The notes beneath the pieces were generated by a model. That model was not told where the DNA came from. It was given only the letters and a program-made list of their open reading frames with translations, and searched no databases. Position numbers and translations under genes: made by a program. Of a stretch of 64,000 bases of DNA, positions 44,614-55,334 are shown in pieces. Each line of letters starts with the position of its first letter. Positions within the stretch are counted from its first letter, which is position 1. This stretch comes from Methylovulum sp. (lineage in GTDB: Bacteria; Pseudomonadota; Gammaproteobacteria; Methylococcales; Methylomonadaceae). The stretch is from NCBI GenBank assembly GCA_030653435.1, contig JAURZI010000079.1, positions 1-64,000 of the forward strand, written 5' to 3'.

Positions 44614-45807
44614 ATGCAGGCAGACCTTATGACCAGCCACGTTATGCCAACCTACCAGCGTTTGCCCATTACCTTCGATAGGGGTGAGGGCGTATGGCTG
44701 TGGGATGAAAATAATACCCGCTATCTGGATGCGTTGTCCGGTATCGCCGTATGTAACCTGGGCCACGCACATCCGGCTGTGCATAAGGCAGTATGTGAAC
44801 AGAGCGGGAAATTGCTACACACCTCCAATATATACGGCATTGCCGTGCAAGAGCGGCTGGCCGACCGGCTAATCGCCAAAAGTGGTATGGATAATGTGTT
44901 TTTCTGCAATTCAGGCGCGGAAGCAAATGAAGCGGCCATCAAGCTGGCGCGTAAATACGGTCATAGCCTAGGGATCAGCTGTCCCGCTATTATTGTTATG
45001 GAAAAAAGTTTTCATGGGCGCACGCTGGCTACCCTGAGTGCAACCGGTAATGCCAAAGTGCAGCAAGGTTTTGCGCCGTTGGTGGAAGGCTTTATCCGGG
45101 TGGCCTACAACGATGTGGGGGCGATAGAGCAGGCGCTGGCCCAGCATGGCAATATTGTCGCCATTTTGCTTGAGCCGGTGCAGGGGGAAGGCGGGGTTAA
45201 TATCCCCGATGCCGATTATTTGAACCGGGTACGGGAATTGTGCGATAGCCATCAATTACTGATGATGCTGGATGAAATACAGACCGGCGTGGGACGTACC
45301 GGTAAATTTCTGGCGTTCCAGCACAACCTTATCCTGCCCGATGTCTGTACTATGGCCAAGGCTTTGGGCAACGGTGTGCCGATAGGCGCGTGCCTCGCGC
45401 GGGGCAAAGCAGCTGGGATATTGACGGCAGGGGCGCACGGCTCTACATTTGGCGGCAACCCTTTGGCCTGTAGCGCCGCTTTGGCGGTTTTGTCGACCTT
45501 GGATGAAGAAAACCTGATTGAATCGGCTGCACAAAAAGGGGATGTGATTTGTGCAGGATTTATTGCCCGGTTGGCGGATAACAAACATGTTGTGGATATA
45601 CGCCACAAAGGCCTGATGATCGGTATCGAACTGGACGCGCCTTGTGCGGAGTTGGTCAAATTGGCATTGCAACGCCAATTATTGATCAATGTCACCAATG
45701 ATACGACCATCCGTTTGTTGCCGCCGCTAATTATTGACGGGCAGCAGATAACGCAACTCGTAGACAGCTTATCCGCCCTTATTCAAGACTATACGGGACA
45801 ATCATGA
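44614..45807 (+). CDS. argD: Acetylornithine aminotransferase
   Basis: 397 aa ([20 protein letters not shown] at 44629 is the alternative start). Class III PLP aminotransferase: [45 protein letters not shown] and the PLP lysine in [14 protein letters not shown] (~250). Transfers an amino group from glutamate to N-acetylglutamate semialdehyde. Overlaps argF by four bases. Confidence 0.94.
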   Translation: MQADLMTSHVMPTYQRLPITFDRGEGVWLWDENNTRYLDALSGIAVCNLGHAHPAVHKAVCEQSGKLLHTSNIYGIAVQERLADRLIAKSGMDNVFFCNSGAEANEAAIKLARKYGHSLGISCPAIIVMEKSFHGRTLATLSATGNAKVQQGFAPLVEGFIRVAYNDVGAIEQALAQHGNIVAILLEPVQGEGGVNIPDADYLNRVRELCDSHQLLMMLDEIQTGVGRTGKFLAFQHNLILPDVCTMAKALGNGVPIGACLARGKAAGILTAGAHGSTFGGNPLACSAALAVLSTLDEENLIESAAQKGDVICAGFIARLADNKHVVDIRHKGLMIGIELDAPCAELVKLALQRQLLINVTNDTTIRLLPPLIIDGQQITQLVDSLSALIQDYTGQS

Positions 45808-46706
45808 ATCCTAGACACTTTATCAGCCTGCTCGACCTGTCCGGCGAGGAATTACGCGCCTTGATCCGTCGCGCGATGGTCTTAAAAAATCATCGCGACC
45901 CCGATTACCAACCTTTAAAAGGCCAAGTCCTGGCGATGATTTTTGAAAAATCATCAACCCGCACGCGTATTTCTTTTGAGGCGGGCATGGCCCATTTTGG
46001 CGGCAGCGCCTTGTTTTTATCGCCTAGGGATACGCAATTAGGGCGTGGCGAACCCTTACGGGACAGCGCTAAAGTGATTTCCAGCATGGTTGATTGCATC
46101 ATGCTCAGAACGGACCGGCACGAAACGGTGACGACTTTTGCCGAGCATTCCCGCGTACCGGTCATTAATGGCTTGACCGATGAGCAGCATCCTTGCCAGT
46201 TGCTCGCCGACATGCAGACTTATTTTGAACTGCGCGGCGATATTCAAGGTAAAACGGTGGCATGGGTCGGTGACGGCAATAATATGTGCCATTCTTATAT
46301 TCATGCCGCCATGCGCCTTGGTTTTGTGTTGCATATTGCCTGCCCTGCCGGTTACCGGCCTTTGCCCTCTATCGTCGCTACGGCCGGGCATAGCGTTAAG
46401 TTTTTTGATACGGCATCGGCTGCCGTTAAGCAGGCTGACTTGGTTGTCACTGATGTGTGGGCCAGTATGGGGCAGGAAGAAGAACAAAAACAGCGGGTTT
46501 GCGATTTTAAAGGCTATGAGATCAATGCCGCCATCATGGGCGCGGCGGCCGACGATGCGCTGTTTATGCACTGTTTGCCTGCCCACCGTGGCGAGGAGGT
46601 CAGCAGCGATGTGATAGACGGCCCGCAAAGCGTCGTTTTTCAGGAGGCCGAAAATCGCCTGCATGCACAAAAAGCATTGCTGGAATTTCTTATCTGCGGA
46701 AAATAA
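45804..46706 (+). CDS. argF: Ornithine carbamoyltransferase
   Basis: 300 aa. Carbamoyl-phosphate loop [50 protein letters not shown] and the ornithine loop [13 protein letters not shown]. Condenses ornithine and carbamoyl phosphate to citrulline. Co-translated with argD through an ATGA overlap. Confidence 0.96.
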   Translation: MNPRHFISLLDLSGEELRALIRRAMVLKNHRDPDYQPLKGQVLAMIFEKSSTRTRISFEAGMAHFGGSALFLSPRDTQLGRGEPLRDSAKVISSMVDCIMLRTDRHETVTTFAEHSRVPVINGLTDEQHPCQLLADMQTYFELRGDIQGKTVAWVGDGNNMCHSYIHAAMRLGFVLHIACPAGYRPLPSIVATAGHSVKFFDTASAAVKQADLVVTDVWASMGQEEEQKQRVCDFKGYEINAAIMGAAADDALFMHCLPAHRGEEVSSDVIDGPQSVVFQEAENRLHAQKALLEFLICGK

Positions 46707-46761
46707 CGTTAAAATTCCCTACAGACGGCTACCCAACTTTAAGATAAGTACAGAGATTACT

Positions 46762-47430
46762 GTGAAAAAAATATTACTTTCGTTTGTTATCTTATGGGCC
46801 GGTTTCGCAACGGTGCAGGCTGAAACCGTTTATGTCACCGACAATTTGAATTTATCGCTCAGAAGCGAGGCCAGCAACGACGCTAAAGTGTTAAAACTGT
46901 TGCCTACCGGAACGCCGCTGATGGTCATGGGTGAGAAAACCAAATCAGGTTTTACTCCCGTCCGTATGAGTAACGGCATGGAAGGCTATATACAAACCCG
47001 CCATATCCAGAAAGAGCCGCCTGCCAGGGATCAGGTGGAAGCCAGCAGCAAGAACCTGAAAGCATTGCAAACGGAAAATGCGGCGCTTAAAGCCGAGCTA
47101 AAAACGGTTAAGGAATCCATTACACCGGGCACTTCGTTGGAAAAATCCCTGGCGACAGAGCGCGACAGTTTAAGCCTGGAGCTAGGCGAACTGAAAAAAG
47201 CGGCGGCAGGCGTCATCCAGTTAAAAAATGAACGTGATGAACTTCAGGAACGCGTGGTCAATGCCGAACGCGAGTTGCAGCAACTCAAGCTGGAAAATCA
47301 GGCGCTAAAAGATACCACCAATCAGGACTGGTTTTTGTACGGCGGCATACTGTCCCTGTTCAGCGTTATTTTAGGCTTTATACTGCCTAAACTGGGCTGG
47401 CGACGCAAAAGCAGCTGGGATTCATATTAA
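46762..47430 (+). CDS. SH3-domain coiled-coil membrane protein (YgiM-like, TIGR04211 type)
   Basis: 222 aa from GTG 46762, which gives [20 protein letters not shown], a proper signal peptide; the longer frame from 46663 overlaps argF. Bacterial SH3 domain ~22-90 ([28 protein letters not shown]), coiled coil ~100-190, single C-terminal helix [19 protein letters not shown] and a basic end WRRKSS. So the SH3 domain is periplasmic and tethered to the inner membrane. Likely binds cell wall peptides; role unknown. Confidence 0.88.
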   Translation: MKKILLSFVILWAGFATVQAETVYVTDNLNLSLRSEASNDAKVLKLLPTGTPLMVMGEKTKSGFTPVRMSNGMEGYIQTRHIQKEPPARDQVEASSKNLKALQTENAALKAELKTVKESITPGTSLEKSLATERDSLSLELGELKKAAAGVIQLKNERDELQERVVNAERELQQLKLENQALKDTTNQDWFLYGGILSLFSVILGFILPKLGWRRKSSWDSY

Positions 47431-47519
47431 ATACAGCCAACATAACGCGAAACTCGGCAGCAGTCGGGTGTCGAGGCTTTACCCCATCTTTTTCAAACCT
47501 TTTTCCAGGAATTGTTTAC

Positions 47520-49232
47520 ATGCCCAATTCAGACGACGCCCATCATTCAAAATCCAGTACCCGCACCTATTCTTCTTTAGTCGTGGACGGCATGGAGCGC
47601 GCACCTAGCCGCGCCATGTTGCATGCCGTCGGTTTTAGTAACGAAGACTTTAAAAAACCGCAAATCGGGATTGCTTCAACCTGGAGCATGGTCACGCCGT
47701 GCAATATGCACATCAACAAACTGGCTGATGATGCGGCTGTCGGCGTCAACAACGCTGCTGGCAAGGCGGTAATTTTCAATACCATCACGATTTCCGACGG
47801 CATCTCCATGGGTACGGAGGGTATGAAATATTCGCTGGTATCGCGCGAAGTGATTGCCGATTCGATAGAAACCGTGGTGGGTTGCCAAGGTTTTGACGGC
47901 ATCGTCGCGATCGGCGGCTGCGACAAAAACATGCCCGGCTGCATGATTGCTATTTCACGACTGAATCGCCCGGCCATCTTTGTCTATGGCGGTACGATTA
48001 TGCCAGGTTGCCACAAAGACAAAAAACTGGATGTGGTTTCCGTATTTGAAGCCGTAGGCGCCAGGGCCAATGGCAAAATAGATGACGCCGAACTCGCCGA
48101 AATTGAAGCCAAGGCGATACCCGGCGCCGGTTCCTGCGGCGGCATGTACACGGCCAATACCATGGCTTCGGCGATAGAAGCGCTGGGCATGAGCTTGCCC
48201 AACAGCTCCGCGCAAGCAGCAATTTCCAATGACAAGCGTCTGGACTGCGAACGCGCCGGTGCGGCGGTGCTGGAATTGTTGAAAAAAGGCATCAAACCTA
48301 GCGACATCATGACTAAAGCAGCCTTTGAAAATGCTATTACTGTCGTTATCGCGCTGGGCGGTTCGACCAATGCGGTGCTGCATATTCTGGCGATGGCCAA
48401 TGCCGCCAATGTCGATATTACCCTGGACGATTTTACGCGTATCGGCAAGCGTGTCCCTATGCTGGCGGACTTGAAACCCAGCGGCCGTTATCAGATGGCG
48501 GAACTGATTGAAATCGGCGGCATTCAGCCGTTAATGAAAGTGTTGCTGGATGCCGGTTTGTTGCATGGCGATTGTCTGACCGTCACCGGCCTTACGCTTG
48601 CGGAAAATCTGGCTGATGTCAGCTATTACCCAGAGGGTCAGGACATGATCCATGCGTTGGATAACCCGATCAAAAAAGACAGTCATTTGGTCATCTTATA
48701 TGGCAATCTGGCGCCCGGCGGCGCGGTTGCCAAAATCACCGGCAAAGAAGGTTTGCGTTTCATCGGTACAGCCAAGGTATTCGATGCCGAAGAGCAGGCC
48801 TTGCAAAGCATATTAAATGGCGACATCGTTAAAGGCGATGTCATCGTTATCCGCTACGAAGGTCCTAAAGGAGGACCCGGCATGCGCGAAATGCTGTCGC
48901 CTACATCGGCGATTATGGGCAAAGGCTTGGGCAAAGAAGTCGCATTAATCACCGATGGCCGTTTTTCCGGCGGCACGCATGGTTTTGTCGTGGGTCATAT
49001 CACGCCTGAAGCTTATGTCGGCGGGCCGCTGGCGATTATTGAAAACGGCGACACAATTGCAATTGATGCCGAAAATAATGAATTAAAACTGCATGTTAAC
49101 GAGCATGAAATCGCCAGACGCCTGGAAAAGTGGCAACAGCCTGAGCCGCGTTATACCAGGGGCGTGTTGGCGAAATATGCCAGGTTGGTGAGTTCGGCTT
49201 CTTTGGGGGCGGTTACCGATAATTTGGATTGA
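47520..49232 (+). CDS. ilvD: Dihydroxy-acid dehydratase
   Basis: 570 aa. Fe-S cysteines in [11 protein letters not shown] (~60), [15 protein letters not shown] (~133) and [14 protein letters not shown] (~205); [10 protein letters not shown]-type [20 protein letters not shown] near the C-terminus. The three-Cys pattern and ~560-570-aa length are those of the [2Fe-2S] type, which is more oxygen-tolerant than the E. coli [4Fe-4S] enzyme. Makes the 2-oxo acids for isoleucine, valine and leucine. Confidence 0.94.
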   Translation: MPNSDDAHHSKSSTRTYSSLVVDGMERAPSRAMLHAVGFSNEDFKKPQIGIASTWSMVTPCNMHINKLADDAAVGVNNAAGKAVIFNTITISDGISMGTEGMKYSLVSREVIADSIETVVGCQGFDGIVAIGGCDKNMPGCMIAISRLNRPAIFVYGGTIMPGCHKDKKLDVVSVFEAVGARANGKIDDAELAEIEAKAIPGAGSCGGMYTANTMASAIEALGMSLPNSSAQAAISNDKRLDCERAGAAVLELLKKGIKPSDIMTKAAFENAITVVIALGGSTNAVLHILAMANAANVDITLDDFTRIGKRVPMLADLKPSGRYQMAELIEIGGIQPLMKVLLDAGLLHGDCLTVTGLTLAENLADVSYYPEGQDMIHALDNPIKKDSHLVILYGNLAPGGAVAKITGKEGLRFIGTAKVFDAEEQALQSILNGDIVKGDVIVIRYEGPKGGPGMREMLSPTSAIMGKGLGKEVALITDGRFSGGTHGFVVGHITPEAYVGGPLAIIENGDTIAIDAENNELKLHVNEHEIARRLEKWQQPEPRYTRGVLAKYARLVSSASLGAVTDNLD

Positions 49233-49492
49233 GGGTTTGACGGAATTTTTTCAACTTGCTATTTGACTGGAGTTTGGGGGAAACCAAGCACCATAATGAG
49301 TCAGGTATCGATTTAATTTATAAAACAAATAGCATTGTTGTGTCAGTTACAGCCACTGCAACTAAGGTTAAAATTGAATCGTCTTTAAGAAACGTTGATT
49401 CCAAGTATTCGGGCTACTTTTTCAAGTTTTTTCCATTTCCAAAGATGCAGTAAGCCAGGTAGGGTACGCGAGACATACCGAACTTTAATACC

Positions 49493-50815
49493 ATGATATT
49501 ACAAAACGAATTCGTCAACTGGTTCAGAGCCTCATCCCCCTACATCCACGCCCACCGTAACAAAACCTTTGTTATTTCTTTCGGTGGCGAGGCGGTGTTG
49601 GCGGCTGATTTTGATCACCATGTCCATGATTTTGCACTGCTTAACAGCTTAGGGATACGGCTGGTGCTGGTGCATGGCATCCGCCCGCAAATCGATCAGC
49701 GTCTGGCTAAACTGAATGCTGCGCCGCGTTTTAATAATAATTTGCGTATTACCGACGATCTGGCCCTGCAATGCGTAAAAGAAGCGGCAGGTCTGGTTCG
49801 CGTGGAGATTGAAGCGTTGCTGTCTTTAGGCTTGGCGAACTCGCCGATGGCGGGCGCTAAAATTAAAGTCGCTTCCGGCAATTTTGTCACCGCCAAGCCC
49901 CTGGGCGTCATCGATGGTGTTGATTATGGCCATACCGGCGAAGTGCGCCGTATCGACAGTGCCGCCATTCATCAGCAACTCGATCAGGATAATGTGGTTT
50001 TGATTTCGCCTATCGGTTATTCGCCCAGCGGCGAAATCTTTAATTTGTCCGCCGAGCAGATAGCCACGGCCGTTGCTATCGCGTTAAAGGCTGAAAAACT
50101 GGTGTTATTGACCGAACAAAACTGTTGCAATCCCGATAGTGGCGAGCATATCCAGCAGATGACCACGGCTGAAGCTAATGCTTTTCTGGAAGAGTACCCG
50201 GCTTTGGCGGAGACTGCCAGCCAACCGCTAAAGGCGGCGATCCAAGCCTGCCAGTCCGGGATAGCGCGGGCGCATCTTATCAACAGAAGCCAGGATGGTG
50301 CGTTGTTATTGGAGTTGTTTAGCCGTGACGGTATTGGCACCCTGGTCAGTTCAATGCCGTTTGAGGAGTTGCGGCCAGCGGCGTTGGACGATATAGGCGG
50401 CATTCTGGAATTGATTAAGCCGCTGGAGCAGCAAGGCATACTGGCGAAGCGGTCCAGGGAAAAAATTGAAATGGAAATCGCCGATTATATTGTCATCGAG
50501 CGCGATGGCCTGATTATCGGCTGCCTGGCCCTGCATCCCAATCAGCAGCGCCAGTTCGGAGCGCTGGCTTGTTTGGCGGTGCACCCGGAATATCAGCGCT
50601 CGGCGCGCGCCAACCGTCTTTTGGACTATGCTTACCGCAAGGCCAGACAGCTTAACCTGAAAAAATTATTTGTCCTATCAACGCAAACCATGCACTGGTT
50701 TATCGAGCGGGGTTTTTTGTCGTCAGATATTAACAGTCTTCCCGAACCGCTAAAGGCACTTTATAACCCGCAAAGAAACTCTAAAGTGCTTTGCAAAGAC
50801 CTGGAACAGCCCTGA
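49493..50815 (+). CDS. argA: N-acetylglutamate synthase (amino-acid kinase + GNAT)
   Basis: 440 aa. Residues ~1-290: amino-acid kinase domain (FVISFGGEAVLAADFDHHVH, LVLVHGIRPQIDQRLAKL, VLISPIGYSPSGEIFNLSAE) used for arginine feedback. Residues ~300-440: GNAT acetyltransferase (GALACLAVHPEYQRSARANR, FVLSTQTMHWFIERGF). First step of arginine synthesis. It precedes cpdA by two bases. Confidence 0.95.
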   Translation: MILQNEFVNWFRASSPYIHAHRNKTFVISFGGEAVLAADFDHHVHDFALLNSLGIRLVLVHGIRPQIDQRLAKLNAAPRFNNNLRITDDLALQCVKEAAGLVRVEIEALLSLGLANSPMAGAKIKVASGNFVTAKPLGVIDGVDYGHTGEVRRIDSAAIHQQLDQDNVVLISPIGYSPSGEIFNLSAEQIATAVAIALKAEKLVLLTEQNCCNPDSGEHIQQMTTAEANAFLEEYPALAETASQPLKAAIQACQSGIARAHLINRSQDGALLLELFSRDGIGTLVSSMPFEELRPAALDDIGGILELIKPLEQQGILAKRSREKIEMEIADYIVIERDGLIIGCLALHPNQQRQFGALACLAVHPEYQRSARANRLLDYAYRKARQLNLKKLFVLSTQTMHWFIERGFLSSDINSLPEPLKALYNPQRNSKVLCKDLEQP

Positions 50816-50817
50816 CG

Positions 50818-51636
50818 ATGACAACTTTATCTGACCGCTTGACTACCGATTGTTTGTCTATATTACAGCTCACTGATTTGCATATTCTTGCCAATCAGGA
50901 TGCGACATTGCTGGGTGTTAATACCGCCTATTATTTCGATGCGGTGTTAGCGGCGGCTTTTGCCCAACACCGGAATTTTGATTTAATCCTGCTTACCGGC
51001 GATCTAGCCCAAGATCCGGTCGTTGCAAGTTACCGGCATATTTTGGACAAGCTGCAAGCACTTGCGATACCTTGTATTTGTCTGCCCGGCAATCACGATG
51101 ACAGTGCCTTGATGCAACAGGTTTTCAATACCGGCTTGATAAGCTGTCGCAAGCAGCTAATTTTGAAAGGGTGGCAAATCATCAGTCTGGACAGTCAGGT
51201 GCCGGGTTCGGATGGCGGGTATCTGCATGAGGCGGAATTAACGTTTCTGGCAGACTGCCTGTGTAGCCATGCTGGACAATACACGTTAGTTGCCGTGCAC
51301 CATCATTGCCTGAAGACGGATAGCCTGTGGATGGATAAGATGATGATAGAAAACAGCGAGCAGTTTTTAGCGGTTGCCAGTCAACACCCTCAGGTCAAGC
51401 TGGTCGTCAATGGTCATATCCATCAAATAATGGACAAGGCTATAGCGGGTGTGCGCGTATTAGGCACACCCTCCACCTGTTTTCAGTTTAAGCCCGGAAG
51501 TCGGGAGTTTGAGCTCGATACCACATCGCCAGCGTACCGATATCTGCAATTGCATGCGGATGGACGGATTGAAACCGATGTGTTCCGGTTGCCTGGGCAA
51601 TTGACGGGGCTGTTGACAGACACCGAAGGTTACTAA
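50818..51636 (+). CDS. cpdA: 3',5'-cAMP phosphodiesterase CpdA-type
   Basis: 272 aa from [20 protein letters not shown] at 50818; a GTG/ATG at 50791 would overlap argA. Calcineurin-like metal motifs in order: [36 protein letters not shown] and [10 protein letters not shown]. Class III cAMP phosphodiesterase in proteobacteria; a different cyclic substrate cannot be excluded. Ends overlapping the stop of rppH from the other strand. Confidence 0.9.
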   Translation: MTTLSDRLTTDCLSILQLTDLHILANQDATLLGVNTAYYFDAVLAAAFAQHRNFDLILLTGDLAQDPVVASYRHILDKLQALAIPCICLPGNHDDSALMQQVFNTGLISCRKQLILKGWQIISLDSQVPGSDGGYLHEAELTFLADCLCSHAGQYTLVAVHHHCLKTDSLWMDKMMIENSEQFLAVASQHPQVKLVVNGHIHQIMDKAIAGVRVLGTPSTCFQFKPGSREFELDTTSPAYRYLQLHADGRIETDVFRLPGQLTGLLTDTEGY

Positions 51637-52166
51637 GCCTTTATTTTTTTGATTTTTTTTGCCGGATAACCATCGGCCTTAACGGGTATGCCATTAGTCG
51701 CCAGGATGACGCCCAGCTCACTCATCGCTTTTTGGTAGACCTTACGTTTGAAATACACGACATCGTTAAGCGGCTCCCAATAATCCACCCAGCGCCAGCT
51801 GTCAAATTCAGGCTTGGCGCAATGGTCAAAACGGACATTGGAGTCTGCCGTTATCAAGCGCAAGATATACCATATTTGTTTTTGGCCTATACATAACGGC
51901 AATGAATTCTTGCGTATATAGCGATCCGGCAACTGGTATTTTAACCAGTAGCGAGTTCGACCCAGTATTTGTACGTGCTGCTTTTGTAGCCCGGTTTCTT
52001 CCCACAATTCTCGATACATCGCTGCTTCAGGGTCTTCATTCTGATTGATTCCTCCTTGCGGGAACTGCCATGCGTTCACGCCCATCCGTTTTGCCCAAAA
52101 CACGCGACCCTCGTCATTGCAAAGGATGATCCCGACATTGGGCCGGTATCCTTTAGAGTCTATCAT
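51633..52166 (-). CDS. rppH: RNA pyrophosphohydrolase RppH
   Basis: 177 aa. [40 protein letters not shown] then RELWEETGL (Nudix box), [10 protein letters not shown]. Removes pyrophosphate from 5'-triphosphorylated mRNA, starting RNase E decay. Basic Lys-rich tail KKIKKIKA. Confidence 0.95.
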   Translation of the reverse strand: MIDSKGYRPNVGIILCNDEGRVFWAKRMGVNAWQFPQGGINQNEDPEAAMYRELWEETGLQKQHVQILGRTRYWLKYQLPDRYIRKNSLPLCIGQKQIWYILRLITADSNVRFDHCAKPEFDSWRWVDYWEPLNDVVYFKRKVYQKAMSELGVILATNGIPVKADGYPAKKIKKIKA

Positions 52167-52288
52167 GTTAAAACCTGCGTTTATCTTAGCCTTATCTTAA
52201 ATCTGCGTGTGATATAGTGTGATGAGGCAAGTTAGTTTGTAATGCTTGCATTGTTCCATAAAAAAAGTGCTTATGCCATAGTATTAAT

Positions 52289-52348
52289 TGTTTCATAAGT
52301 AATCGCACCTTAATTTTCAAAATTGTTCCGGCGATTACTTATGAAACA
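52289..52348. repeat. Perfect 18-bp palindrome pair with 24-nt loop
   Basis: TGTTTCATAAGTAATCGC (52289-52306) and its exact reverse complement (52331-52348). First of two long hairpins in the gap between rppH and the HAD gene. No T run, no ORF. Confidence 0.85.
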
Positions 52349-52367
52349 CACATAACTTGTTAAGTGA

Positions 52368-52442
52368 ATGTATGTGTGTCCCATAAGTTCGCGCACTGTA
52401 ACCTCATCCTACTGTGCGCGAACTTATGGGACACACATACAT
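52368..52442. repeat. Perfect 29-bp palindrome pair with 17-nt loop
   Basis: The arm 52368-52396 (begins ATGTATGTGTGTCCCATAAG, ends TTCGCGCAC) is matched exactly by 52414-52442. It shares a TGT-YCATAAGT word with the first palindrome, so the two look like members of one family. It ends 30 bp before the HAD start codon and would fold strongly in the leader of that gene. Confidence 0.85.
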
Positions 52443-52472
52443 AGCCTTTTAATTACGTCAGACAGGATTAGC

Positions 52473-53159
52473 ATGAGTTTAGCCATTTTTGATTTGGATA
52501 ATACCCTGATAGGGGATGATAGTGACTATTTGTGGGGGCAATACCTTGTCGATCAGGGTGTAGTCGATAAGCTCCAGTATGAGGCTGCAAACGCAAAGTT
52601 TTATGAGTCATACAAGCAAGGCACGCTCGACATTAATGAGTTTTTAAGATTTTCCTTGCAGCCGCTGGCTGAAAATGACACCCAACAACTCTACCAGTGG
52701 CGGGCGCAATTTATTAAGGACATCATTACGCCGCTGTTGCTCAAGCCAGCACAACAGTTGATTGATAAACACAGGGCGCAAGGCGATACCTTGCTGGTCA
52801 TCACGGCTACTAACCGTTTTGTGACCGAGCCTATCGTCCAGTTGTACGGCATAGCCCATTTGTTGGCAACAACGCCAGAGTTTGTTGATGGCAAATTCAC
52901 CGGCGCGGTGACCGGGATACCCTGTTTTCAGCAAGGTAAAGTGGAATTGTTGGCAAACTGGCTGGAAACTTCAGGCGAAACAATGGGCGGCAGCTGGTTT
53001 TATAGCGATTCGCACAATGATTTGCCCTTGCTAAAGCGCGTAGATCATCCTGTTGCCGTCGATCCTGATGACAAACTGGCAGAATTCGCCAAAACGGCCG
53101 GTTGGCCGGTCATCAGCTTAAGAACTGATGAGTGTCCTATTCAGCATTTCCAAAAATAA
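52473..53159 (+). CDS. HAD-IB family phosphatase (SerB-like)
   Basis: 228 aa from MSLAIFDLDNTLIGDDSDYL at 52473; the frame open to 52368 is the palindrome and not coding. Motif I DLDNT, motif II VITATNRF, motif III/IV YSDSHNDLPLL match the TIGR01490-type HAD-IB group that includes phosphoserine phosphatase-like enzymes. Substrate unknown. Often near rppH in related genomes. Confidence 0.85.
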   Translation: MSLAIFDLDNTLIGDDSDYLWGQYLVDQGVVDKLQYEAANAKFYESYKQGTLDINEFLRFSLQPLAENDTQQLYQWRAQFIKDIITPLLLKPAQQLIDKHRAQGDTLLVITATNRFVTEPIVQLYGIAHLLATTPEFVDGKFTGAVTGIPCFQQGKVELLANWLETSGETMGGSWFYSDSHNDLPLLKRVDHPVAVDPDDKLAEFAKTAGWPVISLRTDECPIQHFQK

Positions 53160-53301
53160 TCATCCCGCAACAGTGTGCTCAGGTGTTGTCGGCGCAACAC
53201 AAAGTTACTGGACGCATCAGCGTGGCATCAGTTAGTATTTCATCGTTTTACTTATTTTAATAAAGAGTGACGAAGACGAATCACTCAGAGGAGGGGGGTT
53301 T

Positions 53302-54723
53302 ATGCAAACATATTTAACCATTATTGAAAATAACCTGGGCGGTTCTGTTATTTTTGCTGCGGTTGGCGTTTTTATTGCCAGTATGCTGCTTTGTTTATTA
53401 ATAAGTGCGCGTTATCGAAACAAGCTTGCCAAGGCAGATATCGCATTAAAAAATGAACGTGTTGCTTATGAACAGGAGCGCATGCAGTCTAGCGATGGGC
53501 TGAATGCCGCACATGAAAAAATACAGCAGCAGGAAGCCGCATTAACCGCTCAAGCCGATCGTATTGAGCAGATAGAACATGAGAAACAGGCAGCGCAGGC
53601 AGTTGCTGCGCGCGTAGCCATCCTTGAAGAGGAGAACCGGGAGCGTAACCGGCAAGTGCTGGAATTGCTTGATACCCTGGAACGGGAGTGGGAGCTTGAT
53701 GCCGATACGGCGGATGCAGGCGACTTATGGCAAAGGCTACACGTTGTTATTGCGGCATTGGGCAGTCGTTTGCATACCGAACAACGTCGCTGTGCCGAGA
53801 TGGAACAGATACTACTGGCTGGGCAAACGATGCTTGCTGAAAAAGAAACCGCTTTGGAAGAGTTAACCAGTGCCGTTGACGGGCAAGTCGCACTGCTTGC
53901 CGAAGCGGAGCAGGCTTTCGACGAACAGCTCAATACCGCCCAATTATCGTTAGCAAAACTCCAGGCAAAATATTTGGCCTATAAAAGATATTTTGGCAGA
54001 TTGGCCTGGGGGCGTATGCGGGTCTTTAATGACTTGAACATAGCGGCACAGCGCCTACATCAGCTGGAATCAAGTTTAGCTGGAGCGCATGCTGTTGAAC
54101 CGGTAATTCAGCAACAAGAAAACCAGTATGAAGAAATCCACGAAGTACGGTTTGAGGCGCAGCCTGACGAAGTCAGGGAAGAACTACAGGACGTTGCACC
54201 GGAAGAGCCTGCGGAGGTGCCGGTGCCAGTAGACGGGGTTAAACCGGCCAACCGGTTATTCGCACGCTTTGTTAATGCAGTGAAGACAGATTTTGGCATC
54301 GACAAACATAATGTTGCAAAAGATGATGCCAGTGGTGAAGATGAGGAGCCTCAGTCCGAAGACGAATTGGCGGTGGTAAGCGCAGCCCTTAATGACGCTG
54401 ATGTGCCGGTAACGGCGTTACCCGTGTCGGAGCTTGATGTGGTTGATGGTCAGGAATCCCTGCTTGCGAAACCAAGCGCAATAAGCACAGCAGTAGAAAA
54501 AGCGGCACATTTGCCGCAAGAGTTAAAGAGCCAATTGTTCAGTTTGTTCAAAAAACAAGCCCTAAGCCATGAAGGTGCGAACGGTTCTGAACAAGTGTTG
54601 CCGGAATCGGTCAAGCCGGATCAAGAGCCTGATAATAATGAAGTATTGCCAAAATCCGAGTTGGTGCCGGGGCAACTGAAAGGTCTGTACCGGAAAATGG
54701 CAGCGTTCACGCATAAGGGCTAG
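53302..54723 (+). CDS. Membrane-anchored coiled-coil protein, unknown
   Basis: 473 aa. One N-terminal helix GGSVIFAAVGVFIASMLLCL (~14-34), then a long coiled coil ~45-240 (heptads rich in Ala, Gln, Glu), a PV/E-rich disordered stretch ~280-330 and acidic low-complexity to the end, closing with a basic KGLYRKMAAFTHKG. No enzyme motif. Very strong RBS (GAGGAGGGGGG), preceded by a GAGTGA/TCACTC hairpin. By form it could be an envelope or division scaffold. Confidence 0.6.
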   Translation: MQTYLTIIENNLGGSVIFAAVGVFIASMLLCLLISARYRNKLAKADIALKNERVAYEQERMQSSDGLNAAHEKIQQQEAALTAQADRIEQIEHEKQAAQAVAARVAILEEENRERNRQVLELLDTLEREWELDADTADAGDLWQRLHVVIAALGSRLHTEQRRCAEMEQILLAGQTMLAEKETALEELTSAVDGQVALLAEAEQAFDEQLNTAQLSLAKLQAKYLAYKRYFGRLAWGRMRVFNDLNIAAQRLHQLESSLAGAHAVEPVIQQQENQYEEIHEVRFEAQPDEVREELQDVAPEEPAEVPVPVDGVKPANRLFARFVNAVKTDFGIDKHNVAKDDASGEDEEPQSEDELAVVSAALNDADVPVTALPVSELDVVDGQESLLAKPSAISTAVEKAAHLPQELKSQLFSLFKKQALSHEGANGSEQVLPESVKPDQEPDNNEVLPKSELVPGQLKGLYRKMAAFTHKG

Positions 54724-54807
54724 GCAAGCGGCGCAGCTGTTTTTACAAACGGATAATGAAGTAAGCGCTACGGAGCGGCTTAGAACCCCGCTCCTGCTTG
54801 GTCATGC

Positions 54808-55332
54808 CTAGGCGATCAATTTATAAAATTCGGTTTCGGAAATAATCTCGCCGTTATTTTCAACGCGGTCCAGATACAGTTTTCCGTCCAGATGGTCGCA
54901 TTCGTGCTGGAATATTCGTGCAATAAAGCCTTCCAGGTTTATTGTCCTCCGTACACCTTGCAGGTCGGTATATTGGCTGCTTATTGCCTGATAGCGCGGC
55001 ACCAGCGCACGTATAGCCGGAATGCTTAAGCAACCTTCCCAGCCTTTTTCAGTCTGGTCCGACAATGGTTGGAAATTCGGGTTAATCATCACGGTCGGCG
55101 CCATCTGCGGTGCATAGGGATAACGTTTGGTCGGTCGGGATGCGACGATGATGATACGCTTGGATACGCAAATTTGCGGTGCCGCGATGCCTACGCCTTG
55201 GGTGTCCATCATGATCTGCTGCATCAGTTCTATGGTTTGCCGGATATCGGGCGCATGGACATCCTCGACTGCCAGTGCGTGTTGCCTCAGGATTTTTGCC
55301 CCCAATTGGGCAATTTCGTGTGTCTGGTGCAT
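54808..55332 (-). CDS. def: Peptide deformylase
   Basis: 174 aa. Motifs GVGIAAPQI, EGCLSIP and QHECDHLDG supply the metal Cys and two His. IKHP-like start is replaced by IAQLGAKILRQHA, and the gene is not next to fmt, so it is probably a second, type 1-like deformylase. Removes N-formyl groups from new proteins. Confidence 0.92.
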   Translation of the reverse strand: MHQTHEIAQLGAKILRQHALAVEDVHAPDIRQTIELMQQIMMDTQGVGIAAPQICVSKRIIIVASRPTKRYPYAPQMAPTVMINPNFQPLSDQTEKGWEGCLSIPAIRALVPRYQAISSQYTDLQGVRRTINLEGFIARIFQHECDHLDGKLYLDRVENNGEIISETEFYKLIA

Positions 55333-55334
55333 GG

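Noticed and set aside
49256-49453. 65-aa ORF between ilvD and argA
   Set aside because: No family features and weak start context; too uncertain to call a gene.
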